Shown: positions 38,012-47,951 of the stretch, in pieces | Layout of the letters: each line of letters starts with the position of its first letter | Numbering within the stretch: position 1 is the stretch's first letter | Origin: Streptomyces sp. NBC_01237 | Lineage (GTDB): Bacteria; Actinomycetota; Actinomycetes; Streptomycetales; Streptomycetaceae | Length of the DNA stretch: 64,000 bases | Assembly: GCF_035917275.1 (NCBI RefSeq) | Contig: NZ_CP108508.1 | Location: forward strand, 7,068,001-7,132,000 | Reading direction: 5' to 3' | Translations under genes and position numbers: made by a program | Notes under the pieces: model-generated | Told to the model about the DNA's origin: nothing | Seen by the model: the letters and a program-made list of their open reading frames with translations, nothing else | The model's database searches: none

Positions 38012-39237
38012 TTGCTGCCTCCGGCTGCGTTCTCGAAGTGGGGGTTCTCCCAGACGACCGTGGCGCCCATGCCGAAGCCGACGCACATGGTGGTCAGGCC
38101 GTAGCGGACCTCCGGCTGCTCCTCGAACTGGCGGGCCAGCTGCGTCATCAGACGCACACCCGAGGAGGCGAGCGGGTGACCGTAGGCGATGGCGCCGCCG
38201 TACTGGTTGACGCGCGCGTCGTCGTCGGCGATGCCGTAGTGCTCCAGGAAGGCGAGCACCTGCACGGCGAACGCCTCGTTGATCTCGAACAGGCCGATGT
38301 CGTCGATCGACAGACCGGCCTTGGCCAGCGCCTTCTCGGTCGCCGGGATCGGGCCGTAGCCCATGACCTCGGGCTCGACGCCCGCGAAGGCGTACGACAC
38401 CAGGCGCATCTTCACCGGGAGGCCCAGCTCACGGGCGACGTCCTCGGCGGCGAGCAGCGAGGCGGTGGCGCCGTCGTTGAGCCCTGCGGCGTTACCGGCC
38501 GTCACGCGGCCATGGGCGCGGAACGGGGTCTTCAGACCGGCCAGGGACTCCATCGTGGTGCCCGGACGCATCGGCTCGTCGGCGGTGACCAGGCCCCAGC
38601 CCGTCTCGCCCGCCTCGGCGTTGGTGCGGCGCACGGAGACCGGCACCAGGTCCTGCTGGATCTTGCCGTTGGCGTACGCCTTGGCGGCCTTCTCCTGCGA
38701 GCGCACCGCGTACTCGTCGGCGCGCTGCTTGGTGATCGTGGGGTACCGGTCGTGCAGGTTCTCCGCGGTCATGCCCATGAACAGGGCGGACTCGTCGACC
38801 AGCTTCTCCGACACGAAGCGCGGGTTCGGGTCCACGCCCTCGCCCATCGGGTGGCGGCCCATGTGCTCGACACCACCGGCGACCACGACGTCGTACGCGC
38901 CGAAGGCGATGGAGCCGGCCGTCGAGGTGACGGCGGTCAGGGCGCCCGCGCACATGCGGTCGATCGAGTAGCCGGGGACGGACTGCGGCAGACCGGCCAG
39001 GATTCCGGCGGTCCGGCCCAGCGTCAGGCCCTGGTCGCCGATCTGCGTGGTCGCGGCGATGGTGACCTCGTCGATCCTGGCGGGGTCCAGGTCCGGGTTG
39101 CGGCGCAGCAGCTCCCGGATGGCCTTCACGACGAGATCATCGGCGCGGGTCTCGTGGTAGATGCCCTTCGGGCCCGCTTTGCCGAACGGGGTGCGGACGC
39201 CGTCGACGAAGACGACGTCCCGGATGGTACGAGGCAC
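38008..39237 (-). CDS. fadA: Acetyl-CoA acyltransferase (thiolase), beta subunit of the fatty acid oxidation complex
   Basis: A 409-residue thiolase that cleaves 3-ketoacyl-CoA, releasing acetyl-CoA. The acyl-accepting Cys is residue 96 (SIDRMCAGALTAV), the catalytic His is in GGAIAYGHPLASSG, and the second Cys in TTMCVGFGMGAT. It starts at GTG 39237 with GGAGGAG about 7 nt upstream. It is the first gene of the fadAB pair and is preceded by a ~370-bp gap containing the ribonuclease D terminator and a possible operator. Confidence 0.95.
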
Positions 39238-39310
39238 GATGGCTCTCCTCCAGGGTGCGGGGTGGCACTGCTGCGGGGCACGCCCACAAGCGCGCCGCCT
39301 GCCCTCATGC

Positions 39311-39323
39311 TACTTGCGGGTAA
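39311..39323. promoter_or_regulatory. Possible operator upstream of fadA
   Basis: TACTTGCGGGTAA (minus strand TTACCCGCAAGTA) is an imperfect inverted repeat 74 bp ahead of the fadA start, in a short AT-richer stretch. TetR-type regulators of acyl-CoA metabolism bind sites of similar shape. No promoter hexamers are clear. Confidence 0.25.
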
Positions 39324-39550
39324 CCAGACTGCCCACCCCCCGGGGCCGGAGCGTCGAAGGTCACACCGGTCCGGCGCACGGCACCCGGGCGCGGGAGCCC
39401 CGTCGGCGGAGAGCGGGAGCGCGTGCAACCTGGCGTGAATTCGCCCCTCGGTGATGGGCGTTCCGGTCGCGGATCCGTGGTCCGTGCCCCCTTCAGGGCT
39501 GTTCCGCCCGGAGTCCGCCCTCCCGAGCCGGGCCTCGCACCCACCGAACA

Positions 39551-39581
39551 CAGCACCCCCGGCCGGGGGCCGGGGGTGCTG
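39551..39581. terminator. Terminator after the ribonuclease D gene
   Basis: Perfect 14-bp stem (CAGCACCCCCGGCC / GGCCGGGGGTGCTG) with a 3-nt loop, 25 bp beyond the stop of the minus-strand rnd gene. The remainder of 39324-39550 shows no gene. Confidence 0.87.
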
Positions 39582-39605
39582 TGGAGAAAGGTTCGGGCGA
39601 GGGGG

Positions 39606-40880
39606 TCAGACGCCGGCGCTCAGCGCCCGGAGCAGGATCGGGCCCACCTGCTCGATCTGCCAGTGCCGCGCCCCGTACCCGGCGAGCGCGTCCTCGACGG
39701 CGCCCGGGGTGTGGCTCTTGGGCGGCTCCCAGCACACCCGGCGCACGGTGTCCGGGGTGATCAGGTTCTCCTGGGGCATGTGCAGCCGCTCCGCCAGCTC
39801 CGACACCGCGGCACGGGCGGCCGAGAGCCGGGCGGCGGCCTCCGGGTCCTTGTCCGCCCAGGAGCGCGGCGGCGGCGGACCGGCCACCTGCTGGCCGGGC
39901 TGCGGCAGCTCGGAGTCCGGCAGGGCCCTGGCCCGGTCCACGGCCGCCTGCCACTGCTCCAGCTGCCGACGGCCCATGCGGTGGCCGAATCCGGGCAGTG
40001 CGGTGAGGGCCTGCACGGTGGCCGGCAGCGTCAGGGCGGCTTCGACGATCGCACCGTCGCCGAGCACCTTGCCGGGCGAGATGTCACGGCGCTGGGCGAC
40101 CTGGTCGCGGGTGTTCCACAGCTCCCGTACGACCGCCATCTGGCGGCGGCGGCGGACCTTGTGCATGCCCGACGTGCGGCGCCAGGGGTCCTTGCGCGGG
40201 GGAGCGGGCGGCGCCGAGGCGATCGCGTCGAACTCCTCCCGGGCCCACTCCAGCTTGCCCTGGCGGTCCAGCTCCTCCTCCAGGGCGTCACGCAGGTCGA
40301 TCAGCAGCTCGACGTCGAGGGCGGCGTAGCGCAGCCAGGGGTCGGGCAGCGGGCGGGTGGACCAGTCGACCGCGGAGTGGCCCTTCTCCAGCGCGAAACC
40401 CAGCACGCTCTCGACCATCGCGCCGAGGCCGACACGGGGGAAGCCCGCGAGCCGTCCGGCGAGCTCCGTGTCGAAGAGCCCGGTGGGGATCATGCCTATT
40501 TCACGCAGACAGGGCAGGTCCTGGGTGGCGGCGTGCAGAATCCACTCGCTGTCGGTCAGGGCCTCGCCCAGGGCCGTCAGGTCCGGACAGCCGACCGGGT
40601 CGATCAGCGCGCTGCCCGCGCCCGCCCGGCGCAGCTGGACGAGATAGGCGCGCTGGCCGTAGCGGTAGCCGGAGGCGCGCTCGGCATCGACGGCCACGGG
40701 GCCGGTGCCCGCGGCGAAGGCCGCGACCACCTCGGCGAGGGCGTCGTCGGACGCCACCACCGGAGGGATGCCCTCGCGCGGTTCGAGCAAGGGGATCGGC
40801 GCCGGGGCGACGTCGTCCGGGGGGGCGCCCCCGGTGGTTCGCAGTGAAGTGTCTGCTGCGGTCTCTTGGGCGTCGGTCAC
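39606..40880 (-). CDS. rnd: Ribonuclease D-like 3'-5' exonuclease with HRDC domain
   Basis: A 424-residue DEDDy exonuclease that trims tRNA and other small RNAs. The metal ligands are visible as VAVDAERASGYRY (Exo I), LHAATQDLPCLREIG (Exo II) and RYAALDVELLIDL (Exo III with Tyr). A helical HRDC nucleic-acid-binding domain follows (about 230-310), with a C-terminal extension. It begins at GTG 40880; the ribosome site is weak. It is preceded by the response-regulator terminator and followed by its own, so it is monocistronic. Confidence 0.92.
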   Translation of the reverse strand: MTDAQETAADTSLRTTGGAPPDDVAPAPIPLLEPREGIPPVVASDDALAEVVAAFAAGTGPVAVDAERASGYRYGQRAYLVQLRRAGAGSALIDPVGCPDLTALGEALTDSEWILHAATQDLPCLREIGMIPTGLFDTELAGRLAGFPRVGLGAMVESVLGFALEKGHSAVDWSTRPLPDPWLRYAALDVELLIDLRDALEEELDRQGKLEWAREEFDAIASAPPAPPRKDPWRRTSGMHKVRRRRQMAVVRELWNTRDQVAQRRDISPGKVLGDGAIVEAALTLPATVQALTALPGFGHRMGRRQLEQWQAAVDRARALPDSELPQPGQQVAGPPPPRSWADKDPEAAARLSAARAAVSELAERLHMPQENLITPDTVRRVCWEPPKSHTPGAVEDALAGYGARHWQIEQVGPILLRALSAGV

Positions 40881-40905
40881 CTGTCAAGGGTATCTGTGTA
40901 TGCGC

Positions 40906-40941
40906 GGCGCCCGTCGACGGAACCTTCCGTCGACGGGCGCC
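40906..40941. terminator. Terminator after the response regulator gene
   Basis: Perfect 17-bp inverted repeat (GGCGCCCGTCGACGGAA / TTCCGTCGACGGGCGCC) with a 2-nt centre, 55 bp beyond the regulator's stop codon. Confidence 0.9.
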
Positions 40942-40995
40942 GATGCACGTATTCCAGCCGAGGGCGCATCCGTGCACGTCCCGGCGGGCGAGGGG

Positions 40996-41658
40996 TCAGT
41001 GGATGATGCCCGTCCGCAGGGCGACGGCGACCATTCCTGCGCGGTCTCCGGTGCCGAGCTTGCGGGCGATGCGGGCGAGGTGGGATTTGACGGTGAGGGC
41101 GGAGAGGCCCATCGAGACGCCGATGGCCTTGTTGGACTGGCCTTCGGCGACCAGGCGGAGCACCTCCACCTCGCGGCCGGACAGTTCGCGGTAGCCGCCC
41201 GGGTGGCTCGGGGAGCCGGGGGGCCGGCGGTGCATACGGGCGGCATTGGCGCCGATCGGGGCGACGCCGGGGCGGGTGGGGTGGCCGATGTTGGTGCGCG
41301 TACCGGTGACGACGTAGCCCTTCACGCCGCCCGCGAGGGCGTTGCGAACGGCGCCGATGTCATCGGCCGCGGAGAGGGCGAGACCGTTGGGCCAGCCTGC
41401 GGCCCGGGTCTCGGAGAGCAGGGTCAGCCCGGAACCGTCGGGCAGGTGGACGTCGGCAACGCAGATGTCGCGCGGGTTGCCGACGCGGGGGCGTGCCTCC
41501 GCGATGGACGACGCCTCGATGACGTCACGTACTCCGAGTGCCCACAGATGGCGGGTGACGGTGGAACGGACGCGCGGGTCGGCCACGACGACCATGGCCG
41601 TCGGCTTGTTCGGGCGGTAGGCGACCAGGCTTGCGGGCTGCTCGAGGAGAACGGACAC
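40996..41658 (-). CDS. Orphan LuxR/NarL-type response regulator
   Basis: A 220-residue regulator with a receiver domain (about 20-115) and a C-terminal LuxR HTH (about 155-215: YRELSGREVEVLRLVAEG, SNKAIGVSMGLSALTVKSHL). The likely phospho-acceptor is Asp in CVADVHLPDGSG. The usual acidic pair at the domain start is reduced to one Asp (VVVADPRVR) and the Thr/Ser and Lys positions look altered, so phosphorylation may be unconventional. No histidine kinase gene is adjacent. The GTG start follows AGGAGG at 4 nt. The unusually long, AT-richer 209-bp upstream region (41659-41867) suggests dedicated regulation. Confidence 0.9.
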   Translation of the reverse strand: MSVLLEQPASLVAYRPNKPTAMVVVADPRVRSTVTRHLWALGVRDVIEASSIAEARPRVGNPRDICVADVHLPDGSGLTLLSETRAAGWPNGLALSAADDIGAVRNALAGGVKGYVVTGTRTNIGHPTRPGVAPIGANAARMHRRPPGSPSHPGGYRELSGREVEVLRLVAEGQSNKAIGVSMGLSALTVKSHLARIARKLGTGDRAGMVAVALRTGIIH

Positions 41659-41818
41659 CAGGCCTCCTGGGGAGTGGCGGGACGGGCCGGCTCGGGGATG
41701 AAGCCGGGGCGAACCGTGCTTGAAGGGTCATTGACCTCTTCGGCAGCAGACCCGTCCTCCTTTAGAGGAAGATCACGATTTGGTGAGTAACAATTCGGGC
41801 AAATAGGACATGCGATCG

Positions 41819-41847
41819 ATTGTACGAAAAGAGAGTCGGTAAATGAA
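41819..41847 (-). promoter_or_regulatory. Candidate promoter for the response regulator gene
   Basis: On the minus strand TTCATT (41847-41842) and TACAAT (41824-41819) are 17 bp apart, within a stretch much richer in A+T than its surroundings. Downstream, TCCTC and GAGGA form a small inverted repeat (about 41750-41770). Confidence 0.35.
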
Positions 41848-41867
41848 CGAACTCATGTGACAGAGCG

Positions 41868-42527
41868 TCACGGAGTCTGGGGTCCGCGGCGCTGCGGCAG
41901 CGTCACCACCGCCGCGTCCGCGGGACCCGAGGGCGGCAGACCCGCGATCTGACAGAGCAGATCACCCCACGCCATCAGGTGTGCCCCCGCGTCCGGGACT
42001 CCGCCCCGGCCTTCGCGCGGCGTCCACGACGCCCTGATCTCGATCTGCGTCGCGGGACGGCGCGCGGCCAGCGCACCGAAGTAGTGCGATCCGGCGCGCG
42101 TCACGGTTCCGCCCGCCTCGCCGTACGACAGCCCGCGCGCCTCCAGCGCACCCGTCAGCCAGGACCAGCACACCTCGGGCAGCAGCGGATCGGCCGCCAT
42201 CTCCGGCTCCAGCTCCGCCCGCACGAGCGTCACCAGCCGGAACGTACCCTGCCAGGCGTCGTGCCCCGCCGGATCGTGCAGCAGCACCAGACGGCCGTCG
42301 GCGAGATCGTCCTCGCCGTCGACGACCGCCGCCTCCAGCGCGTACGCGTGCGGGGCCAGCCGCTGGGGCGGCCGGGTCGGCTCCACCTCCAGCTCTGGGC
42401 GGAGCCGCGCGGAGCGCAGTGCGTCGACGGCCGACCGGAACGCGGGCGGGACGGAACTGCCGTCCGCACTGTCCTTGCTGTCAGCGCCATCGGATTGATC
42501 GGAGAACTGTCCCTGAGCCGGAGCCAT
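41868..42527 (-). CDS. DUF3000 family protein
   Basis: A 219-residue soluble protein of the actinobacterial DUF3000 family, routinely found next to hemE. Recognisable blocks are PPAFRSAVDALRSARLRPEL, RLAPHAYALEA, DGRLVLLHDP and EIRASWTP. No catalytic motif is evident and its function is unknown. It diverges from hemE with ~90 bp between starts, so a shared control region is likely. The first ~25 residues are acidic and low-complexity, so the true start could lie a little downstream. Confidence 0.88.
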   Translation of the reverse strand: MAPAQGQFSDQSDGADSKDSADGSSVPPAFRSAVDALRSARLRPELEVEPTRPPQRLAPHAYALEAAVVDGEDDLADGRLVLLHDPAGHDAWQGTFRLVTLVRAELEPEMAADPLLPEVCWSWLTGALEARGLSYGEAGGTVTRAGSHYFGALAARRPATQIEIRASWTPREGRGGVPDAGAHLMAWGDLLCQIAGLPPSGPADAAVVTLPQRRGPQTP

Positions 42528-42619
42528 GCCGGGAAGAGTAGGCGGAACCGGAGCCCGGCGCAGGGAGGGACACCCGTGCGGGGCCGGGCTCCTTCCGCGT
42601 GCGTGCGAAGATTCTGTGT

Positions 42620-43693
42620 GTGAGCGCCAACGACCGCCCTTCGGGCCAGCAGACGAAGACCTCCGCCACCCACGAGTCGGCCTTCCTCAAGGCGTGCCGG
42701 CGCGAGCCCGTGCCGCACACGCCGGTCTGGTTCATGCGGCAGGCGGGCCGCTCGCTGCCCGAGTACCTGAAGGTCCGTGAGGGCATCGCGATGCTCGACT
42801 CCTGCATGATGCCGGAGCTGGTCACCGAGATCACGCTGCAGCCCGTGCGCCGTCACAAGGTCGACGCCGCGATCTACTTCAGCGACATCGTCGTCCCGCT
42901 CAAGGCCATCGGGATCGACCTCGACATCAAGCCCGGCGTCGGCCCGGTCATCGCCGAGCCGATCCGCACCCGCGCCGATCTCGCCCGGCTGCGCGACCTG
43001 ACCCCCGAGGACGTCCCGTACGTCACCGAGGCCATCGGGATGCTCACCGCCGAGCTCGGTGCCACCCCGCTCATCGGCTTCGCCGGGGCGCCGTTCACGC
43101 TCGCCAGCTACCTGGTCGAGGGCGGCCCGTCACGCAACCACGAGCGCACCAAGGCCATGATGTACGGCGACCCGCAGCTCTGGGCCGACCTGCTCGACCG
43201 GCTCGCGGAGATCACCGGCGCCTTCCTGGAGGTCCAGATCCGGGCGGGTGCCTCGGCGGTCCAGCTCTTCGACTCCTGGGTGGGCGCCCTGGCCCCCGCC
43301 GACTACCGCCGCTCGGTGCTGCCCGCCTCGGCGAAGGTCTTCGACGCGATCGCCCCGCACGGTGTCCCGCGCATCCACTTCGGCGTCGGCACCGGCGAAC
43401 TGCTCGGCCTGATGGGCGAGGCGGGCGCGGATGTCGTCGGCGTCGACTGGCGGGTCCCGCTGGACGAGGCCGCGCGCCGCGTCGGTCCGGGCAAGGCGCT
43501 CCAGGGCAACCTCGACCCGGCGGTGCTGTTCGCGCCGACCCCCGCGGTGGAGGAGAAGACCCGTGAGGTGCTCGACGCGGCCGCGGGCCTGGAGGGCCAC
43601 ATCTTCAACCTGGGCCACGGTGTGATGCCGTCGATGGACCCGGACGCGCTGACCCGGCTCGTGGAGTACGTCCACACGCAGACCGCCCGGTAG
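42620..43693 (+). CDS. hemE: Uroporphyrinogen III decarboxylase
   Basis: A 357-residue TIM-barrel enzyme converting uroporphyrinogen III to coproporphyrinogen III. The conserved N-terminal motif [17 protein letters not shown] includes the substrate-carboxylate-binding Arg residues. [14 protein letters not shown] carries the catalytic Asp, and [17 protein letters not shown] and [15 protein letters not shown] match family signatures. GTG 42620 is preferred (GAAG 9 nt upstream); GTG 42599 would add seven residues. It feeds HemY and HemQ, encoded 2.7 kb downstream on the same strand. Confidence 0.95.
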   Translation: MSANDRPSGQQTKTSATHESAFLKACRREPVPHTPVWFMRQAGRSLPEYLKVREGIAMLDSCMMPELVTEITLQPVRRHKVDAAIYFSDIVVPLKAIGIDLDIKPGVGPVIAEPIRTRADLARLRDLTPEDVPYVTEAIGMLTAELGATPLIGFAGAPFTLASYLVEGGPSRNHERTKAMMYGDPQLWADLLDRLAEITGAFLEVQIRAGASAVQLFDSWVGALAPADYRRSVLPASAKVFDAIAPHGVPRIHFGVGTGELLGLMGEAGADVVGVDWRVPLDEAARRVGPGKALQGNLDPAVLFAPTPAVEEKTREVLDAAAGLEGHIFNLGHGVMPSMDPDALTRLVEYVHTQTAR

Positions 43694-43753
43694 CAGGTCC
43701 GTCCCCGGCACCCAGGACCCTCGGGAAGGCCCCTGGGCGCCCCTGCGCCGCGC

Positions 43754-43805
43754 GGACGGGGCCCGGCGGACGGTGCAAGGCGCGTCACGCCGGGCCCGCC
43801 CGTCC
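43754..43805. terminator. Bidirectional terminator after hemE
   Basis: GGACGGG and GCCCGGCG (43754-43768) pair with CGCCGGGC and CCCGTCC (43788-43805), with a 3-nt bulge, between two convergent genes. A smaller CCCAGG/CCTGGG hairpin precedes it at about 43711-43735. Confidence 0.75.
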
Positions 43806-43813
43806 CGCGTCCC

Positions 43814-45196
43814 TCAGGCGGTCCCCGCCGCGCGCACCGCCGCGCTCGCCTTGCGGGCGGCCACCAGGATCGGATCCCAGACCGGGGAGAACGGCGGGGC
43901 GTACCCCAGGTCGAGCGCCGTCATCTGATCGACCGTCATTCCGGCCGTCAGCGCCACCGCCGCGATGTCCACGCGCTTGGCCGCCCCGTCCCGGCCCACG
44001 ATCTGCACACCGAGCAGCCGGCCCGTGCGGTACTCCGCGAGCATCTTCACCGTCATCGGCCTCGCCCCCGGGTAGTAGCCCGCCCGGCCCGTCGACTCGA
44101 TCGTCGCCGTGACGTACCGCAGGCCCACCGCCCTCGCGTCCTTCTCGCGCAGCCCGGTCCTGGCGATCTCCAGATCGCAGACCTTGCTCACCGCCGTACC
44201 GACCACGCCCGGGAACGTCCCGTAGCCGCCGCCGACGTTGGACCCGATGACCTGACCGTGCTTGTTGGCATGGGTGCCCAGCGCGATATGACGGGTGCGG
44301 CCCGCCACCAGGTCCAGGACCTCCACACAGTCGCCGCCCGCCCAGATGCTGTCGTGACCCACGACCCGCATCGACAGATCCGTCAGCAGACCGCCGTGCG
44401 GGCCGAGCGGCAGGCCCGCGGCCCCGGCCAGCGCGGTCTCCGGCGCGACACCGATGCCGAGCACCACCACATCCGCCGGGTAGGTCTCCTCGTCCGTCGC
44501 CACCGCGCTCACCCGGCCGTCCGGACCCGTGAGGATCTTGGTGACCGCCGCCCCGTTGACCGTCGTGATGCCCAGACCGTCCATCGCGTCATGGACGAGC
44601 GCGCCCATGTCCGGGTCGAGCGTCGCCATCGGCTGCTCGCCCCGGTTGAGCACCGTCACCTCGAAGCCGCGGTTCAGCATCGCCTCCGCCATCTCGACGC
44701 CGATGTACCCCGCGCCCACGACGACCGCGCGCCGTCCGGTGGCCCGGTCCAGGGAGTCCAGGAGCGCCTGGCCGTCGTCCAGGGTCTGCACCCCGTGGAC
44801 TCCGGCCGCGTCCATACCGGGCAGCGCCGGGCGCACCGGCCGGGCCCCGGTGGCGATCACCAGCTTGTCGAAGCCCGTCCAGTACGTCTCGCCGCTCTCC
44901 AGGTCCCGCGCCCGCACCCGCTCGCGGGCGACGTCGATCTCCGTCACCTCGGTGCGCATCCGCAGATCGATGGCGCGTTCCCGGTGTTCCTCGGGGGTGC
45001 GCGCGATCAGGTCGTCGCGCTGCTCCACGTCGCCGCCGACCCAGTACGGGATGCCGCAGGCGGAGTACGAGGTGAAGTGGCCGCGCTCGAAGGCGACGAT
45101 GCTCAGCTCGTCCGGCCCCTTGAGCCTGCGGGCCTGCGACGCGGCGGACATGCCCGCCGCGTCGCCGCCGATGACCACTAGTCGCGTCGCTGTCAT
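43814..45196 (-). CDS. FAD-dependent pyridine nucleotide-disulfide reductase (CoA-disulfide reductase-like)
   Basis: A 460-residue flavoprotein. The FAD motif VVIGGDAAGMSAASQAR is at the N-terminus, a single redox Cys lies in YSACGIPYWVGG, the NAD(P)H motif is VVVGAGYIGVEMAEA, and the second FAD motif is SIWAGGDCVE. The single-cysteine SxxxCGxPY pattern is that of CoA-disulfide reductases and NADH oxidases rather than of thioredoxin- or lipoamide-type enzymes. A C-terminal dimerisation domain (about 340-450) is complete. ATG 45196 has GAAGGGA 7 nt upstream. It follows the DUF4349 gene on the same strand (42 bp gap) and converges with hemE. Physiological substrate uncertain. Confidence 0.9.
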   Translation of the reverse strand: MTATRLVVIGGDAAGMSAASQARRLKGPDELSIVAFERGHFTSYSACGIPYWVGGDVEQRDDLIARTPEEHRERAIDLRMRTEVTEIDVARERVRARDLESGETYWTGFDKLVIATGARPVRPALPGMDAAGVHGVQTLDDGQALLDSLDRATGRRAVVVGAGYIGVEMAEAMLNRGFEVTVLNRGEQPMATLDPDMGALVHDAMDGLGITTVNGAAVTKILTGPDGRVSAVATDEETYPADVVVLGIGVAPETALAGAAGLPLGPHGGLLTDLSMRVVGHDSIWAGGDCVEVLDLVAGRTRHIALGTHANKHGQVIGSNVGGGYGTFPGVVGTAVSKVCDLEIARTGLREKDARAVGLRYVTATIESTGRAGYYPGARPMTVKMLAEYRTGRLLGVQIVGRDGAAKRVDIAAVALTAGMTVDQMTALDLGYAPPFSPVWDPILVAARKASAAVRAAGTA

Positions 45197-45238
45197 GCCG
45201 GGTCCCTTCACCGTTTCCGGGGGCCCACGCTACGGCGC

Positions 45239-46255
45239 TCAGGGGGCCGGCGCGGTCTCCGTGTCCGGTGTCGGGTCCGGTGCGGGCTCCGCCCGGTCCA
45301 CGGCCGCGGCGCGGCGGGCCCGGCGGCCGCGCAGCCGGCGCCCGACCACTGCCAGTAGCGCGACGACGGCCAGGAACGGGGCCGCCGCGCCGAGCGCCAT
45401 CGCGATCCACCGGAGGGTCGTCACGAACGCGTCCCAGCCGCCGCCCAGCGCGTCCAGGAACCCCGGTCCGTCGTCCTCCGCCTCCTCGGCCGCCCCCTCC
45501 GGCTCGGTGAGGTCCAGGGTGATCGTCGCCAGCGAGGTGCGGTCCTTCAGACTCGCCTGCTGGGCGAGCAGCGACTCCAACGACGCCTGGCGGCTGCTCA
45601 GTTCGCCTTCGAGCGTGACCACGTCGCTGAGCTTCTCGGCCTTGTCCATCAGCGCCCGGACCCGCGCCACGCTCGCCCGCTGGGTGGCGATCCGGCTCTC
45701 CACGTCGACCACCTCGTCGGTGACGTCCTTCGCGTTCGACGAGCGGGACAGCAGCTTCCCGGACCCCGCGAGCCTCCGCAGCACCGCCTGGTACTGGTCC
45801 TGCGGGACGCGCAGCACGAGGTGCGAGACCTCATGGGTGTCGTCGACCCGCTCGGTGCTCTCGTTCGCCACCAGGCCCCCGCCGCCCTCCGTGGTGGCGC
45901 GGGCCGCAGCGACGGCCTTCGGGACGCTCTTCACCTCGACGGACAGGGTGGCCGTGCGGATGACATGGGTGGCGGCGGCCCCCGCCTTCGGTGCCGAGGA
46001 GGCCCTCCCGGCGGACTTCGCGCCGTCCGCGGACTTCGCGCCGTCCTCCGCCGGACCGGCCGCGGCCTGTTCCCCGCCACCAGCCTTGTCGTCCGCGTCC
46101 GGCGCCTGCAGTCCCGCCGCGCTGGTGTCGGAGGAGCTTTCGTCGCTCGCGGAGCCGCAGCCGCCGACGGCGAGCAGGGCGACGAGCGCCCCGGTGGCGA
46201 GGACCGCGCGGGAACGGCGCGTGCCCGGACGAGAGGTGTTCCTTGCGGTTTTCAT
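45239..46255 (-). CDS. DUF4349 domain lipoprotein
   Basis: A 338-residue exported lipoprotein. The signal peptide ends in a lipobox (LAVGGCGSA). An Ala/Gly/Asp-rich linker follows, then the DUF4349 domain (about 100-260) with a long helical coiled-coil pair (DVTDEVVDVESRIATQRASV to ASLESLLAQQASLKDRT). A membrane helix (about 283-305) and a basic/Pro-rich cytoplasmic tail end it. The protein is therefore tethered at both ends. DUF4349 proteins are found at the envelope; function is unknown. It diverges from hemY. Confidence 0.9.
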   Translation of the reverse strand: MKTARNTSRPGTRRSRAVLATGALVALLAVGGCGSASDESSSDTSAAGLQAPDADDKAGGGEQAAAGPAEDGAKSADGAKSAGRASSAPKAGAAATHVIRTATLSVEVKSVPKAVAAARATTEGGGGLVANESTERVDDTHEVSHLVLRVPQDQYQAVLRRLAGSGKLLSRSSNAKDVTDEVVDVESRIATQRASVARVRALMDKAEKLSDVVTLEGELSSRQASLESLLAQQASLKDRTSLATITLDLTEPEGAAEEAEDDGPGFLDALGGGWDAFVTTLRWIAMALGAAAPFLAVVALLAVVGRRLRGRRARRAAAVDRAEPAPDPTPDTETAPAP

Positions 46256-46382
46256 AACGGGTCCCCCCAGGACGATGGTTGATGGTGCCGGTTCGACGTA
46301 CGGACCCCCCGCGCGGGTTGCCGGTCAGCGGTTTCGAAGTGGTCACGGTCATGACTCGGTACGGGTTTGAGAGAGTGGACCC

Positions 46383-47951
46383 ATGCAGCGTTCTCATCAG
46401 CGCGTGAACACGCGTACGGGCCACGTCGTCGTCATCGGCGGTGGCATCGCCGGTCTGGCCGCCGCACACCGGCTGGTCCTGGCCGGACTGCGGGTCACGC
46501 TCCTGGAGGCGACGGAGCGGCTCGGCGGCAAACTCATGACCGGGGAGATCGCGGGCACCCGCGTCGATCTCGGCGCCGAGTCGATGCTCGCGCGGCGCCC
46601 CGAGGCGGTCGGCCTGGCCCGTGCCGTCGGCCTCGGTGACCGCCTCCAGCCGCCCGCCACCGCCACCGCCTCGGTATGGACGCGTGACGCCCTGCGGCCG
46701 ATGCCCAAGGGCCATGTCATGGGCGTGCCGGGCGACCCGGCGGCGCTCGGCGGGGTGCTCTCCCCGGAGGGCCTCGCCAGGATCGCCCAGGAGCGCGACC
46801 TCACCCCCACCGCCGTCGGCGACGATGTCGCGGTCGGCAGCTATGTCGCCGACCGTCTCGGCCGCGAGGTCGTGGACCGGCTCGTGGAACCGCTCCTCGG
46901 CGGGGTGTACGCGGGTGACGCCTACCGGATCTCGATGCGGGCCGCCGTACCGCAGCTCTTCGAGGTGGTGAAGGAGGGCGGCTCCCTGCTCGACGGGGTG
47001 CGGCGCATCCAGGAGCGGGCCGCCGCCCGGCAGCAGACCGGACCCGTCTTCCAGGGCATCGACGGCGGCGTCGGTACCCTGCCGGACGCCGTCGCCGCCG
47101 CCGTACGGGCCGGGGGCGGCGAGATCCTCACCGCGACCCCGGTCCTCGGACTCACCCGTGGCGACGAGGGCTGGAACGTCCGCACCGACACCCGGGTGAT
47201 CACCGCCGACGGCATCGTCCTGGCCACCCCCGCCTGGTCCGCCTCCACGCTGCTGGCCGCCGAGTCCCCGGCCGCCTCCGCCGAACTGGCCGGAGTCGAG
47301 TACGCGTCGATGGCCCTGATCACCCTGGCGTTCCGGCGCTCCGACATCGGGGAGGCAAGCGCGCTGCACGGGCGCTCGGGCTTCCTCGTCCCGCCGGTCG
47401 ACGGCCGCACGATCAAGGCGTCCACCTTCTCCAGCAACAAGTGGCAGTGGGTGGCCGACGCGGCGCCCGGCCTCTTCGTCCTGCGTACCTCCGTCGGCCG
47501 GTACGGCGAGGAGGACCATCTGCACCGCGAGGACGAAGAACTGATCGATGTCTCGCTGCGCGACCTCGCCGAGGCGACCGGACTGGCCGCGAAGCCCCTC
47601 GACACCGAGGTCACCCGGTGGATCGGCGGCCTTCCGCAGTACCCGGTCGGCCATCTCGACCGGGTCGCCCGCATCCGCGACGAGGTCGCGAAGCTGCCGG
47701 GGCTGCGGGTCTGCGGGGCGGTGTACGACGGAGTCGGCATCCCCGCCTGCGTCGCGAGCGCGCACCGGGCCGCGGACGAGCTCGCCCACGACCTGACGGG
47801 AGAAGGCACGGGAGAGGACACAGCGGCGGTCGCGGGAACGGTCACCGACGGGAGCGCGGGAGAGGACGCCGGGGGCGATCACGGGAGAGATCATCGCCAC
47901 GTCGACCCTGGTTCGGGGCACTCGGAGCGAGGCGGGACAATAGCCGTATGA
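46383..47951 (+). CDS. hemY: Coproporphyrinogen III oxidase, HemY type (protoporphyrinogen oxidase family)
   Basis: A 522-residue flavin enzyme. In Gram-positive bacteria HemY (CgoX) oxidises coproporphyrinogen III to coproporphyrin III. It shows the dinucleotide motif [31 protein letters not shown], the substrate-domain stretch [17 protein letters not shown] and the C-terminal FAD signature [18 protein letters not shown]. The last ~45 residues are a non-conserved Gly/Thr/Glu-rich tail. The stop overlaps the hemQ start (ATGA). An upstream ferrochelatase is absent here, so the full pathway is dispersed. Confidence 0.93.
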   Translation: MQRSHQRVNTRTGHVVVIGGGIAGLAAAHRLVLAGLRVTLLEATERLGGKLMTGEIAGTRVDLGAESMLARRPEAVGLARAVGLGDRLQPPATATASVWTRDALRPMPKGHVMGVPGDPAALGGVLSPEGLARIAQERDLTPTAVGDDVAVGSYVADRLGREVVDRLVEPLLGGVYAGDAYRISMRAAVPQLFEVVKEGGSLLDGVRRIQERAAARQQTGPVFQGIDGGVGTLPDAVAAAVRAGGGEILTATPVLGLTRGDEGWNVRTDTRVITADGIVLATPAWSASTLLAAESPAASAELAGVEYASMALITLAFRRSDIGEASALHGRSGFLVPPVDGRTIKASTFSSNKWQWVADAAPGLFVLRTSVGRYGEEDHLHREDEELIDVSLRDLAEATGLAAKPLDTEVTRWIGGLPQYPVGHLDRVARIRDEVAKLPGLRVCGAVYDGVGIPACVASAHRAADELAHDLTGEGTGEDTAAVAGTVTDGSAGEDAGGDHGRDHRHVDPGSGHSERGGTIAV

